From: Pseudolabrys sp. Root1462
Lineage (GTDB): Bacteria; Pseudomonadota; Alphaproteobacteria; Rhizobiales; Xanthobacteraceae
Direction: 5' to 3'
Assembly (NCBI RefSeq): GCF_001426945.1
Contig: NZ_LMFS01000001.1
Span: 1,205,757 to 1,269,756 of the forward strand
DNA length: 64,000 bases
Positions 1 through 8,316 of the stretch are shown here, piece after piece (positions within the stretch are counted from its first letter, which is position 1; every line of letters starts with the position of its first letter). Made by a program: the position numbers and the translations under genes. Under the pieces are notes generated by a model, which saw nothing but the letters and a program-made list of their open reading frames with translations, had not been told where the DNA came from and ran no database searches.

Positions 1-176
1 AATTCGATGCGCGCGTCCTTCTCGATCGGGTCGGCGAGGTCAGCGAGGTTGCCGTCGAGCGCCATCGCCACGGTGCGCTTGGCCAGCGAGGGCGAGATGC
101 CCTTGGCGATGTCGAGGCCGGTGATGTTGTCGGGGTAGTCGCGGCGCGCGCCGTCGGGAAAGGTCAGGGCGACCAT
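1..176 (-). CDS. thrS: Threonine--tRNA ligase, N-terminal fragment (runs off the window)
   Basis: The 58 visible residues begin MVALTFPDGARRDYP and continue through NITGLDIAKGISPSLAKR and VAMALDG, which is the TGS domain that opens threonyl-tRNA synthetase. In that enzyme this domain precedes the editing and catalytic domains, which charge tRNA-Thr in the cytoplasm. The ATG at 176-174 is the family's usual start. The rest of the gene lies outside the window to the left, so catalytic residues cannot be checked. The upstream 155 bp (177-331) hold no other gene that I can support and probably carry the thrS promoter. A TGS domain also occurs in RelA/SpoT and Obg proteins, but this exact N-terminus points to ThrS. 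Confidence 0.9.
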   Translation of the reverse strand, partial: MVALTFPDGARRDYPDNITGLDIAKGISPSLAKRTVAMALDGNLADLADPIEKDARIE

Positions 177-331
177 GTCGTCTTCTCCTGTTGCTCACTC
201 CCGCGAACGAGCGCGGGTAAGCGGATGTGGATTCGGGGAGGGATATAGCAGGCTGCTTTGCCGGCGCAACCGGGCCGGCCTGTTTGATCCAGCGCAACGC
301 CGGCCGGGGCCTGCCGTCGTAGCCGTATGTC

Positions 332-1606
332 ATGAAAACCGCCGGTTTACGCCCCGCGCTGCTGGCTGCGCTGTTGGTCCTCGCGGTACCCGCCGTGGCG
401 CAGCAGCGGCCTGCGCCCGGTGACGTCATCGATACGATCGCCCAGTACACCGGGATGACCAATGACGCGGTCAGCCTCGCCCTCAAGGACAATGCGGCGG
501 CACTCGGCCGGCTGACCGACGCGGTTGTCGCCGTCCAGATCGCCCAGCAGTTCCTGGACGCGCGCGACGCCGAGATTGCCACCACCGTGCTCAATCAGGC
601 GACCGATTCCGCCGCCGAAGCCCTGTTGCCGCCGCCGCTGATGACCGCGATCAAGGCCGTGCGTCTCTACAAGTCGATGCTCGAAGCCGTGCGCGATCTG
701 GTGTTCATCCCCAAGCTCGATGCGGGCCTTTATGCCGCCTATCGGGCCAATCGGGCGCAGAACCAGGACGTCATCAATTCCTTCTCCTATGCGACCAGCC
801 AGAGCCTCGGTGGCGGCTACTTCGCCGTGAAGCCGAAAATGGTCGAGGACTACATCAGCAAGTACAAAGGCTGGGACAAGGATTTGATCGGCGAGCCGAT
901 GCGCCGCCGCGCCGAGCGCCAGGTCGACCGCTTCTGGATGACGCGGCTGGAAGCGACCTATCAGCAGGAGAAGGTCAAGCCGGAGAAGCAGGCGATCCTC
1001 GCCGCCATCTGGGCGAGCGTGAAAGACATCACCGACCAGCTCAAGGCGCCGGCCGGGATTGGTGCCGGGCTGTTTCCCGATCCCGGCGCGGAGCTTCCCG
1101 GAGGCTGGTGGTGGGCGAAGAGCGCCGGCGCGCAATACAAAGGGCCGGCGCCGCTGCCGCAAAGCTACACGCCGACGTGGATGCAGACCATCGAACTGAG
1201 CACCGTTCAGGGATATGTCTTCAAGCCTTATAAGGGCGGTGGCGGGTCATGGTGCCGGCCGGAGCGCAACGGCAAATGCGATCTGCCGTACCAACGAATC
1301 AGCATTACGATTTCGGACTGGACGATGCATGGCGGCGATAAGCCCTGCACCTTGTCGCTGCAATCGACGCTGAAGGATTCTCCGGCGCTCTATAAACGGC
1401 TGTCGGACCGTGCCGTGAGTTCGGTCGGGCACAATCCGGAGCAGAATGGAATCCAGTTCTGCCTCAAGAACTTTTCCGTTTCCCTGAACGATACCGCGCT
1501 CAATGGAGCGTCGCCCGATCCGGCGATCACCCGTCATTTCGCCAACGTCATCGTGCGCAAGATCAACGCGCAAGGCGTCGGCAAGGCAACGGTTGGCACG
1601 GAGTAA
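332..1606 (+). CDS. Exported protein of unknown function, 424 aa
   Basis: I do not recognise a domain. Residues 1-23 form a clear signal peptide (Lys, a Leu/Ala-rich core, then AVA before QQRP), so the protein is probably periplasmic. The middle part (about 25-260) looks alpha-helical. A Trp-rich stretch at about 255-262 (GGWWWAK) follows. The C-terminal third has four cysteines near residues 308, 315, 339 and 376, which could form two disulfides. No strong ribosome binding site precedes the ATG, so the start rests on the signal peptide. The gene is convergent with the DMT exporter gene, with only nine bases between them. Confidence 0.75.
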   Translation: MKTAGLRPALLAALLVLAVPAVAQQRPAPGDVIDTIAQYTGMTNDAVSLALKDNAAALGRLTDAVVAVQIAQQFLDARDAEIATTVLNQATDSAAEALLPPPLMTAIKAVRLYKSMLEAVRDLVFIPKLDAGLYAAYRANRAQNQDVINSFSYATSQSLGGGYFAVKPKMVEDYISKYKGWDKDLIGEPMRRRAERQVDRFWMTRLEATYQQEKVKPEKQAILAAIWASVKDITDQLKAPAGIGAGLFPDPGAELPGGWWWAKSAGAQYKGPAPLPQSYTPTWMQTIELSTVQGYVFKPYKGGGGSWCRPERNGKCDLPYQRISITISDWTMHGGDKPCTLSLQSTLKDSPALYKRLSDRAVSSVGHNPEQNGIQFCLKNFSVSLNDTALNGASPDPAITRHFANVIVRKINAQGVGKATVGTE

Positions 1607-1615
1607 CCGGCCCCG

Positions 1616-2539
1616 TCAGGCGCGGGCCAGACACTCTCTTACCCAGCCCAGCGCGCGCCCGTCGATGACGAGCAGCGAGGCGGCGATGATGACGGCGCCG
1701 ACGATTTCGTTGGTGGAGAACGGCTCGCGGAGGATGAAGACGCCGAGCAGGATGGTCGTCACCGGGATCAGCAGCGTCACCAGCACGACGTTCACCGCGC
1801 CGGAGCGGTTGAGGATGCGAAAGAACAGGATGTAGGCGAGCGCCGTCGATAAAGTCGCAAGTCCGGCGAGCGCCGCCCAGGTCGTGATACCGGGCAGCGG
1901 CAGCGTCCACGGCCGGTCGATCAGCGCGGCCGCAACCGCCATCACCGGCGTCGAGCAAATGAGCTGGCCCGTCGCTGACGTAATCGGCGGGATGCCCTTG
2001 AGCGCGCGGCGGCCCCAATAGCCGGCGAAGCCGTAACTCAGGGCCGCGCCGAGGCAGAGCACGATGCCGAATATCTGGTCGGATGCGTTCAAGCCCGGCG
2101 CGCGCAGCACGGCGACGCCGCCGACGCCGAGCAGCACGCCGGCAACGCGCCGGCCGGTGAGGCGCTCCTCGCCGGCGGCCGCCATCACCAGGACGGCGAA
2201 CAGTGGCGTCGTTGCGTTGAGCACGGCGGCAAGGCCGCTGGAGATGACTGTCTGCGCGATGAGAAACAGCGAGAACGGTATGACGTTATTGACGAGTCCC
2301 ATGACCGCGAAGGGAAACCAGTCAGCCGTGCGCTTCGGCAGCGAACCGCCAAGCGGCCCGATGACGACGAGAAGACACAGCGCGCCGAAACCGACGCGGG
2401 CGAGCGCGACCGTCAGCGGCGGCAGTTCGCGCAGCGCCACACCGTTGAAAAAGAACGAGCCGCCCCACAGCACCGATAAAACAACGAGCAGCAGCCAGTC
2501 CTGGCGGTGCATCGGCATCGGGTCGATGGTGGTTCGCAT
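1616..2539 (-). CDS. DMT-superfamily (EamA) inner-membrane transporter
   Basis: The product is about 307 aa with ten predicted hydrophobic segments arranged as two EamA repeats (about 10-140 and 155-290). The first segment (LLLVVLSVLWGGSFFFNGVAL) and the second-repeat sequence LSTALAYILFFRILNRSGA are typical of the family. EamA proteins export metabolites such as amino acids or drugs across the inner membrane; the substrate cannot be read from sequence. I chose the ATG at 2539. ATGs slightly downstream (2518, 2512) would also keep all membrane segments. The open frame continues upstream into yidD, but that extension is not membrane-like. The gene follows yidD on the same strand, 71 bp downstream. 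Confidence 0.85.
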   Translation of the reverse strand: MRTTIDPMPMHRQDWLLLVVLSVLWGGSFFFNGVALRELPPLTVALARVGFGALCLLVVIGPLGGSLPKRTADWFPFAVMGLVNNVIPFSLFLIAQTVISSGLAAVLNATTPLFAVLVMAAAGEERLTGRRVAGVLLGVGGVAVLRAPGLNASDQIFGIVLCLGAALSYGFAGYWGRRALKGIPPITSATGQLICSTPVMAVAAALIDRPWTLPLPGITTWAALAGLATLSTALAYILFFRILNRSGAVNVVLVTLLIPVTTILLGVFILREPFSTNEIVGAVIIAASLLVIDGRALGWVRECLARA

Positions 2540-2610
2540 GGTGATGGCTTTCGAGCAGCAGCGCGTGCGGTGTGCCGCGCCCCGATGCGGCTGGCCACCC
2601 GGTTCCTGCA

Positions 2611-2943
2611 CTACGGCTCGGACTGCGTGCCGCGCCAGCGGCCGTAGCGCCAGGGTGTCCACCAGTTCGCCTGCGCCGGCAGGACCTTCGGTACGAAATC
2701 GAGCCCTTGGGTGCCGAGGGGATTGCAGCGCAGGATCCGCGCCAGCGCCATCCAGCCGCCGGCCCATAGGCCAAAGCGGCTTATTGCTTCGTCCGCATAT
2801 TCCGAACAACTTGGCAGATGGCGGCAGCGCGGGCCGATGAGTGGTGACAACGTATAACGGTAGACGGTCACTAAGCCGCGGCCGAGCGTGCGCGGAATTT
2901 GCGCCAGAGGATTGGGTTCGCGGTTCGAATGATGGTCGTTCAA
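2611..2943 (-). CDS. yidD: Membrane protein insertion efficiency factor YidD
   Basis: The 110-aa product has the YidD core: an amphipathic start (GLVTVYRYTLSPLIGPRCR), the signature HLPSCSEYADEAI, and GGWMALARILRCNPLG. YidD is a small inner-membrane-associated protein that aids the YidC insertase. The only start that keeps the whole domain is TTG at 2943, with an AAGG sequence about nine bases upstream. In many bacteria yidD sits between rnpA and yidC; here it is separate from them. A short perfect GC-rich inverted repeat (2958-2974) lies just upstream of the start. Confidence 0.92.
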   Translation of the reverse strand: MNDHHSNREPNPLAQIPRTLGRGLVTVYRYTLSPLIGPRCRHLPSCSEYADEAISRFGLWAGGWMALARILRCNPLGTQGLDFVPKVLPAQANWWTPWRYGRWRGTQSEP

Positions 2944-3285
2944 GCAGAAGGCCTTCGCGCGCGAGAGTCGCGCGAGCGTCTTAGCAAAGTTCCATAGCAG
3001 AGTTCCATCGTCTTGGAACTGCTCAGGTTTCGAGCAATTTGGGGCAGGGATAGCGACCTTTTTGCACTAGCGGGAATCTCGCCGACGAGTATTAAATAAG
3101 ACATCGGGGGTTCTGTGACAGACAATTGACGAAGCGCAAATAAGCGCTCTCTTCCAGCGCTTACGCTGTTGTCGCGACCAAGAACCTCGAAACGAGATGG
3201 AATCCACCGCTGCTACAATGCAGCGATTGGGTTCAGGTTCCGCGCCGTGCGAAACTTTTTCGTTCGTCGCGGCAGAAGGGGAAAG
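2944..3285. other. 342-bp intergenic region between divergent yidD and the ClpP-like gene
   Basis: No gene is visible here. Two perfect inverted repeats are present: CGCGCGA-GAG-TCGCGCG at 2958-2974, close to the yidD start, and TAAGCGCT-7 nt-AGCGCTTA at 3141-3163. The second is about 120 bp upstream of the 3286 start and could be a hairpin or an operator. The stretch at about 3060-3135 is AT-richer than its surroundings and probably holds promoters. Confidence 0.4.
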
Positions 3286-4668
3286 ATGCGAAGTTCCCTC
3301 AAGCTGATTGGCACCACGTCTGGCGCACTGGTCGTCGCCGCTCTGTTCGCCGCGGGCGTGACGACGCCAGCCGGCGCCGACAACCGGGCTTTACCGATGC
3401 GCTTCGAGTTGCGCATGGAAGGTCCGGCGGCGCAGTGCGGCGCAGCGTGCGGAACTTATGTCTCCGCCACCGGCGCCATTACCGCGGATACCCCGCGCGA
3501 CTTCAAGAGCTTTATAGAAACTGCGGCGGTGCAGGGCCACGATCTCAAGGGCGCGACGGTCGTGATGGATTCGGACGGTGGTTCGGTGCTCGGCGCGATC
3601 GCTCTCGGCCGGGAAATCCGCACCGCCAAACTCTCGACCATGGTTGGCCGCGTCGTCGATCTGGCCGACGAACCGAGAGGATCGAAGGTTCCGCGCGCGA
3701 AACTCTCGCCATATGCGGATTGTGAATCGATGTGCGCATTCGTGATGCTCGGCGGCATCAAGCGTACGGTGCCGGCCGAAGCCCGCGTCATGGTGCATCA
3801 GATCTGGCTCGGCGATCGCCGCGAGGATCCGACGGCGGCCAGTTACTCGGCGGAAGATCTGGTTCTGGTGCAGCGCGATATTGGCCGGCTGGCAAGGTTC
3901 ACCGAGGACATGGGCGCCTCGATGGATCTGCTCGATCTGTCGCTGCGCATCCCGCCCTGGGAGCCGCTGCATGTGATGTCGCGCGAAGAGCTGACGCAGA
4001 CCCGGCTCGCCACCGAGGGCCCCGCCATGCCGGAAATGGCCGCCGTGGCATCGAACTCAGCGAACACAGCCGCGGCGACGACCGCCGCCCCGCCGCTTGC
4101 GCCGGCCCGGCCGGATCGCCCGATGACAAACGGTTCGAAGCCTGCGGTCAAGTCCCTGCCGATCAGCGAGCGGAGCTGGGGGCTGGTCAATCGCGATGGC
4201 GGCATGATGCTGGCGCGGCGCCATCCGTTGACGGTCGAAGGCGACCAGATCGGCAGCTTCGATCTGATCCTGTCCTGCGGCGTCGGCGACAAATTCGAGA
4301 TGAGTTATGTGGAGCGCCGCTATGCCGGCGACGGTCTGGCGCTGCCCGCCCAACTCGAGGGAGTCACGCTACGCATCGGCAAGACCCGTGCTGCGTTGAA
4401 GATCGTCGCCAGTGGACGACAGGATCAGATGCTGCGGACGCTCGCCGTTGGCCAGGTGTCCGCCGATGTCGTCCGTAAATTTTCCGCCGGTTTCCGTTCG
4501 GTCGTGGTCGAAACCAACAGCGACGACGCGGTGACGGTCATCAGGATCGGCAACACGGGCGCGCCGCAGCATTTCCCTCAGCTGGCGGCAGCCTGCAGCA
4601 AGCCGATCGGCGAACATGCCGAAGCCGCGATGGTGCAAAGGACCGGCGGCATGGCGGCGGGGCAGTAA
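3286..4668 (+). CDS. Exported ClpP/crotonase-fold-like protein, 460 aa
   Basis: The ATG at 3286 is preceded by a strong ribosome binding site (AGAAGGGGAAAG) and opens a signal peptide ending near PAGA (about residue 30); an upstream in-frame start at 3169 would bury this signal and is rejected. The N-terminal half resembles periplasmic ClpP-like proteins: VVMDSDGGSVLGAI, then a DCESMCAFVMLGG segment with a Ser near 149, and VMVHQIW with a His near 170. These could be a serine-hydrolase pair, but I cannot confirm activity. A low-complexity Ala/Pro linker (about 250-280) joins a C-terminal domain of unknown function. It is convergent with the NifU-like gene. Confidence 0.75.
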   Translation: MRSSLKLIGTTSGALVVAALFAAGVTTPAGADNRALPMRFELRMEGPAAQCGAACGTYVSATGAITADTPRDFKSFIETAAVQGHDLKGATVVMDSDGGSVLGAIALGREIRTAKLSTMVGRVVDLADEPRGSKVPRAKLSPYADCESMCAFVMLGGIKRTVPAEARVMVHQIWLGDRREDPTAASYSAEDLVLVQRDIGRLARFTEDMGASMDLLDLSLRIPPWEPLHVMSREELTQTRLATEGPAMPEMAAVASNSANTAAATTAAPPLAPARPDRPMTNGSKPAVKSLPISERSWGLVNRDGGMMLARRHPLTVEGDQIGSFDLILSCGVGDKFEMSYVERRYAGDGLALPAQLEGVTLRIGKTRAALKIVASGRQDQMLRTLAVGQVSADVVRKFSAGFRSVVVETNSDDAVTVIRIGNTGAPQHFPQLAAACSKPIGEHAEAAMVQRTGGMAAGQ

Positions 4669-4687
4669 TCGGGCCAACAGAACGAAA

Positions 4688-5143
4688 TTATTCGGCCGCC
4701 TGCTTGGCGCCGCCCGTCTTCGCCTCGATTTCGTCGACAGCTTTGACGACCGCGTCGAAGGTCAGCATGGTCGAGGCGTGCCGCGCCTTGTAGTCGCGGA
4801 CAGGTTCGAGAACGGCGATTTCCGCCCATTTGCCGGTCGGCGGCGGCCCGTTTTCCTTCAGCATCTTGCGCACGGTCTCGCGGACTTCGCGGAGTTCGTC
4901 TGGCGTCGCGCCTATGACATGGCGGGCCATGATCGACGAGGAAGCTTGGCCGAGCGCGCAGGCTTTGACGTCATGGGCGAAATCCGTGACAGCGCCGCCG
5001 TCCATCTTCACGTCCACGGTGACGGTCGAGCCACACAGCTTGGAATGGGCGGTCGCGGTAGCGTCCGGGGCATCCAGACGCCCCAGTCGCGGTATATGGG
5101 CGGCCAAATCGAGGATTCTCGCGTTATAGACGTCATTCAGCAT
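4688..5143 (-). CDS. NifU/IscU-like iron-sulfur cluster scaffold protein
   Basis: The 151-aa product starts MLNDVYNARILDLAAHIPRL, the usual opening of the alphaproteobacterial IscU/NifU-N family. Ligand cysteines are seen at C37 (HSKLCGST) and C62 (VKACALGQ). The third cysteine of classical IscU (near 106) is absent, and the segment there reads KENGPPPTGKW. The protein probably binds or hands over Fe-S clusters or zinc in the cytoplasm, but the missing ligand makes a classical scaffold role less certain. An upstream ATG at 5164 adds seven residues; neither start has a good ribosome binding site. It is divergent from folE across a 255-bp gap. Confidence 0.82.
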   Translation of the reverse strand: MLNDVYNARILDLAAHIPRLGRLDAPDATATAHSKLCGSTVTVDVKMDGGAVTDFAHDVKACALGQASSSIMARHVIGATPDELREVRETVRKMLKENGPPPTGKWAEIAVLEPVRDYKARHASTMLTFDAVVKAVDEIEAKTGGAKQAAE

Positions 5144-5398
5144 GGAATTGGACCCGGAAGCCATGCAATTCGGCCAGTCATCCGGCACGTTGCCTGGTGC
5201 GTACAAAGCAATATATAGGGGGCGGCCCGCCGGTACGAGAAGGGTTCTCGGCAGCAGAGCCCATGGTTCCTTGCTATAAGGGCCATGCAGAATGGGATTG
5301 CGGCGTCCGACCGCCCGAGGGGGCGGGAAGCGCGGCCACCCCGGTGACACTCCCGGCGCTGCCCCTTGAAGGCATGCCCCGGTCGAACGGAGACCGTA

Positions 5399-6052
5399 AT
5401 GGACGCCAAGAGCAAGATTGTGAAGCCCTGGGACAAACAGGGCCTGTCCGACCATGTCAGTGCCGCGCCGACCCCGGCCGGACCGCGCCCGTCGCGCGAG
5501 GAGGCGGAGGCCGCCGTGCGTGTGCTCATCGCCTATGCCGGCGACGATGCCAAGCGCGAGGGCGTTCTCGACACGCCGAAGCGCGTGGTCGACGCCTATG
5601 AGGAGCTGTTTCAGGGCTATCGCGAGTGTCCGGCCGAGGCGCTTGACCGGACCTTCTCCGAAACCTCTGGCTACGACGACTTCGTGCTTGTGAAGGACAT
5701 CACCTTCAACTCGCACTGCGAGCATCACATGATGCCCTTCTTCGGCAAGGCGCATGTCGCCTACAAGCCGACCGAGCGCGTCGTGGGTTTGTCGAAGCTG
5801 GCGCGGCTGGTCGATGTCTATGCCAAGCGGCTGCAGACGCAGGAAAACATGACGGCGCAAATTGCCACTGCGCTGGAAGAGGTGCTCAAGCCGAAGGGCG
5901 TCGCCGTGATGATCGAGGCCGAGCACACCTGCATGTCGCTGCGCGGCGTCACCAAGCCCGGCTCGATGACGCTCACCACGCATTTCTCCGGCACATTCCG
6001 CGACGACCCGAACGAACTCGTCCGGTTCATGTCGCTGGTGCGCGAGAAGTAG
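5399..6052 (+). CDS. folE: GTP cyclohydrolase I
   Basis: The 217-aa protein converts GTP to 7,8-dihydroneopterin triphosphate, the first step of folate (tetrahydropterin) synthesis. The zinc site is seen in CEHHMMPF and [10 protein letters not shown], and the GTP-binding [10 protein letters not shown] and QTQENMT segments are intact. The ATG at 5399 is preceded by GGAGA; an in-frame TTG 33 bases upstream lacks support. The length is normal for the unimodular type I enzyme, with an N-terminal extension of about 45 residues common in this order. A ten-bp hairpin follows the gene. Confidence 0.97.
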   Translation: MDAKSKIVKPWDKQGLSDHVSAAPTPAGPRPSREEAEAAVRVLIAYAGDDAKREGVLDTPKRVVDAYEELFQGYRECPAEALDRTFSETSGYDDFVLVKDITFNSHCEHHMMPFFGKAHVAYKPTERVVGLSKLARLVDVYAKRLQTQENMTAQIATALEEVLKPKGVAVMIEAEHTCMSLRGVTKPGSMTLTTHFSGTFRDDPNELVRFMSLVREK

Positions 6053-6084
6053 CTCCGGCTTCTCTCGCCGCTGCAAAGTGCTTT

Positions 6085-6112
6085 AATTGCCGGGTGAAAG
6101 CCCGGCAATTTC
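6085..6112 (+). terminator. Hairpin between folE and hisI
   Basis: AATTGCCGGG and CCCGGCAATT form a perfect ten-bp stem around the six-base loop TGAAAG. Only two T residues follow directly, so termination is plausible but may be partial. It lies 33 bp after the folE stop and 28 bp before the hisI start. Confidence 0.6.
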
Positions 6113-6137
6113 ATATAGGCAATCGGATTCTGTCGCC

Positions 6138-6563
6138 ATGGCTTCCACGCACGACATCGAAGAAGGCCTCGCGCTTCTTCCCAAATTCGACGCCAACGGC
6201 CTCGTCACCGCCGTGGTGACCGACGCTGGCAATGGCGACGTTCTGATGGTGGCGCACATGAACGCCGAGGCGCTGGCGAAAACCATCGAAACCGGCGAGG
6301 CTTGGTATTTCAGCCGCTCGCGCAAGAAGCTCTGGAAGAAGGGCGAGACCTCCGGGCACGTCCAGCGTATCCAGGAGCTGCGGGTCGATTGCGATCAAGA
6401 CGCGCTGTGGCTCAAGGTCGTGCAGGAAGGCGAGGGCGCCTGCCACACCGGTCGGCGGTCATGCTTCTATCGGGCCGCGCCGCTCGGGCAGACCGGTACC
6501 GTGAAGCTCGAATTCCGCGACGCCGAGCGCCAGTTCGACCCGGCCGCCGTTTACAAGGAATAG
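6138..6563 (+). CDS. hisI: Phosphoribosyl-AMP cyclohydrolase
   Basis: The 141-aa product opens the purine ring of N1-(5-phosphoribosyl)-AMP in histidine biosynthesis. The metal-binding motifs are present: DCDQDALW and the paired cysteines of [11 protein letters not shown], along with [19 protein letters not shown], which is nearly invariant in the family. It is the monofunctional form, without the HisE pyrophosphohydrolase domain. The ATG at 6138 gives the standard length. It lies downstream of folE on the same strand, separated by a hairpin, and is followed by a riboswitch that belongs to the next gene. Confidence 0.97.
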   Translation: MASTHDIEEGLALLPKFDANGLVTAVVTDAGNGDVLMVAHMNAEALAKTIETGEAWYFSRSRKKLWKKGETSGHVQRIQELRVDCDQDALWLKVVQEGEGACHTGRRSCFYRAAPLGQTGTVKLEFRDAERQFDPAAVYKE

Positions 6564-6598
6564 TCGACTCCTATCGGGGAATCGGATATTTCTATCAG

Positions 6599-6804
6599 TG
6601 AACGGGAGAGACTGACGCGAAAGTGTAACAACTTGAGCGTTGGCGCCGAAGGAGCAACCGCCCCGGAATCTCTCAGGCAAAAGAACCGTTCATCAGGACT
6701 TCGACCTCTGAAGAGTGAAGCCCACAAGGCTTCCGCCGACGGTGAAAGTCGTTCTCGGCAATGATGCCGGACGATGAAGCTCTCAGGCCAATGACAGAGG
6801 GGGC
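6599..6804 (+). promoter_or_regulatory. Tandem glycine riboswitch (gcvT element) upstream of dadA
   Basis: Two consecutive aptamers are visible. In aptamer 1, TGAACGG (6599-6605) pairs with CCGTTCA (6686-6692) and encloses the conserved GCGCCGAAGGAGCAA and AATCTCTCAGGCAAAAG sequences. In aptamer 2, CCTCTG (6705-6710) pairs with CAGAGG (6795-6800) and contains GAAGCTCTCAGGCCAATGA before the typical GGGGGC end. The short linker between them is normal for cooperative tandem glycine switches. The element lies 51 bases before the dadA start, so glycine probably controls dadA. Confidence 0.93.
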
Positions 6805-6805
6805 A

Positions 6806-6830
6806 CGCGAGACGTCTGCGGACGCTCGCG
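6806..6830 (+). promoter_or_regulatory. Hairpin after the glycine riboswitch, possible expression platform
   Basis: CGCGAG-A-CGTC-TGCG-GACG-CTCGCG forms a near-perfect ten-bp hairpin with one bulged A, directly after aptamer 2 and 25 bases before the dadA start. No U-run follows, so a translational or Rho-linked mechanism is more likely than an intrinsic terminator. The ribosome binding site (AGAAGGA, 6841-6847) is just downstream. Confidence 0.45.
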
Positions 6831-6855
6831 CGCGCCTGTCAGAAGGACCTGAGCC

Positions 6856-8136
6856 ATGTCCCAAGCAACTAACAACATCACCAGCAACGATTTCGATGTC
6901 ATCGTCCTTGGCGGCGGCGTCGTCGGTATCAACACCGCCTATTTCAACCTGAAGAACGGCAAGTCGGTCTGCGTCATCGACCGCCAGCCGGAAGCCGGTC
7001 TTGAGACCAGCTTCGCCAATGGCGGGCAGGTTTCGGTCAGTCACGCCGAACCGTGGGCCAATCCGTCGGCGCCGCTGAAGGTGCTGAAGTGGCTATTCAA
7101 GAGCGATGCGCCGCTCCTATTCCGGCCGCGCATGGACGTGCATCAGTGGCTGTGGATCGCTAAATTTCTCGTCGATTGCCTGCCGCAGCGCGCCAGCCGC
7201 CACACGGCCGAGATCGTCAAACTTGCGACGCAGAGCCGGGCGCTGATCCAAACCGTGCGCCGTGACGAAGGCTTTCATTACGACGAGCGCACCAAGGGCA
7301 TCTTGCATTTTTATCGCGATGCCAGGGAGTTCGAAGCAGCAATCCCGGTCGCAGAGCTGATGCGGCAATACGGCTGCAACCGTACAATCATCGACGCCGA
7401 CAAGGTGGTCGAGATCGAACCAGCCTTCGCCGATAGGCGTCGCGAAATCGCCGGGGCGACCTACACGGCGGAAGACGAGAGCGGCGACGCCTTCAAGTTC
7501 ACGCAGAATCTGGCGCGGGTCTGCGAAAAGCTAGGCGGAGTTTTCAACTACAGCACCCAGGTCACCGCCCTGGGCTTTGATCGCGGCGCGAACAAGGTCA
7601 CGAGCGTCGAAGTGGTTGGCCCCGAGGGTTACAAGACGTTGCGGGCGCGTGATGTGGTGGTGAGCATGGGATCTTGGTCGGCGCCCTTTCTGCGCCCCTA
7701 CGGTATCAATCTCAATATACAACCGGCCAAGGGCTATTCGGTGACGATCCCGACGGACGGCTCCAACATGGCACCAGTGACGAGCCTCACCGACGACGAA
7801 TACAAACTTGTTTATTCAAATCTCGGCGATCGGCTGCGCGTCGCCGGTACGGCGGAACTCTCGGGCTATTCGCGCGACCTGAACCGTACGCGCTGCCAGG
7901 CGATCATCGATAACGTGCGCAAGCTGTTTCCGCGCGCCGGCAACTTCGAGGCCGCGACGTTCTGGAGCGGACTGCGGCCCACCACACCGTCAAACATTCC
8001 TTATGTCGGGCGTACGCGCTTTCCGAACCTGTGGCTCAACACCGGCCATGGCACGCTGGGCTGGACGCTCGGTGCGGGTTCCGGCTTCCGTGTTGCCGCG
8101 ATGATCACGGACGGCAAGGGACCGGTTGCGGCTTGA
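6856..8136 (+). CDS. dadA: D-amino acid dehydrogenase (DadA family FAD oxidoreductase)
   Basis: The 426-aa product has the DAO-family FAD-binding motif at the N-terminus (FDVIVLGGGVVGINTAY, Gly 19-24) and the C-terminal NLWLNTGHGTLGWTLGAGSG signature of DadA. The family oxidises D-amino acids to 2-oxo acids at the membrane and passes electrons to the quinone pool. Control by a glycine riboswitch suggests the physiological substrate could be glycine or a related small amino acid, so glycine dehydrogenase/oxidase-type activity is an alternative. The ribosome binding site AGAAGGA sits eight bases before the ATG. No alanine racemase gene is adjacent, unlike classical dad operons. Confidence 0.9.
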   Translation: MSQATNNITSNDFDVIVLGGGVVGINTAYFNLKNGKSVCVIDRQPEAGLETSFANGGQVSVSHAEPWANPSAPLKVLKWLFKSDAPLLFRPRMDVHQWLWIAKFLVDCLPQRASRHTAEIVKLATQSRALIQTVRRDEGFHYDERTKGILHFYRDAREFEAAIPVAELMRQYGCNRTIIDADKVVEIEPAFADRRREIAGATYTAEDESGDAFKFTQNLARVCEKLGGVFNYSTQVTALGFDRGANKVTSVEVVGPEGYKTLRARDVVVSMGSWSAPFLRPYGINLNIQPAKGYSVTIPTDGSNMAPVTSLTDDEYKLVYSNLGDRLRVAGTAELSGYSRDLNRTRCQAIIDNVRKLFPRAGNFEAATFWSGLRPTTPSNIPYVGRTRFPNLWLNTGHGTLGWTLGAGSGFRVAAMITDGKGPVAA

Positions 8137-8154
8137 AAACGCTCGAATAAACTA

Positions 8155-8192
8155 AAAAACGGCCGGTATCAAACGTGATGCCGGCCGTTTCG
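8155..8192 (+). terminator. Rho-independent terminator after dadA
   Basis: AAACGGCCGG (8157-8166) pairs with CCGGCCGTTT (8181-8190), and the stem extends inward through TATC/GATG to about 14 bp around a small loop. An A-run precedes and a T-run closes the stem, so it could work on both strands. Confidence 0.8.
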
Positions 8193-8316
8193 GTGCGTCG
8201 CGGAACTCATTTGGCGCCGGGACATGCGGCAGCTGAAACGCGGCTGCGACGGTATCATTTTGGTCCAATGGCTCGAGAGTGCTTGCCGATGTGCTTGAGG
8301 CTGATAAGCTTCCTGC

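Noticed and set aside
2064-2840. Open frame antisense to the DMT exporter and yidD
   Set aside because: Its sequence is Pro/Arg/Ser-rich with no motif, and both minus-strand genes have clear family signatures.
5144-6076. Upstream extension of the NifU-like gene across folE
   Set aside because: It is antisense to the unmistakable GTP cyclohydrolase gene and has a composition typical of shadow frames.
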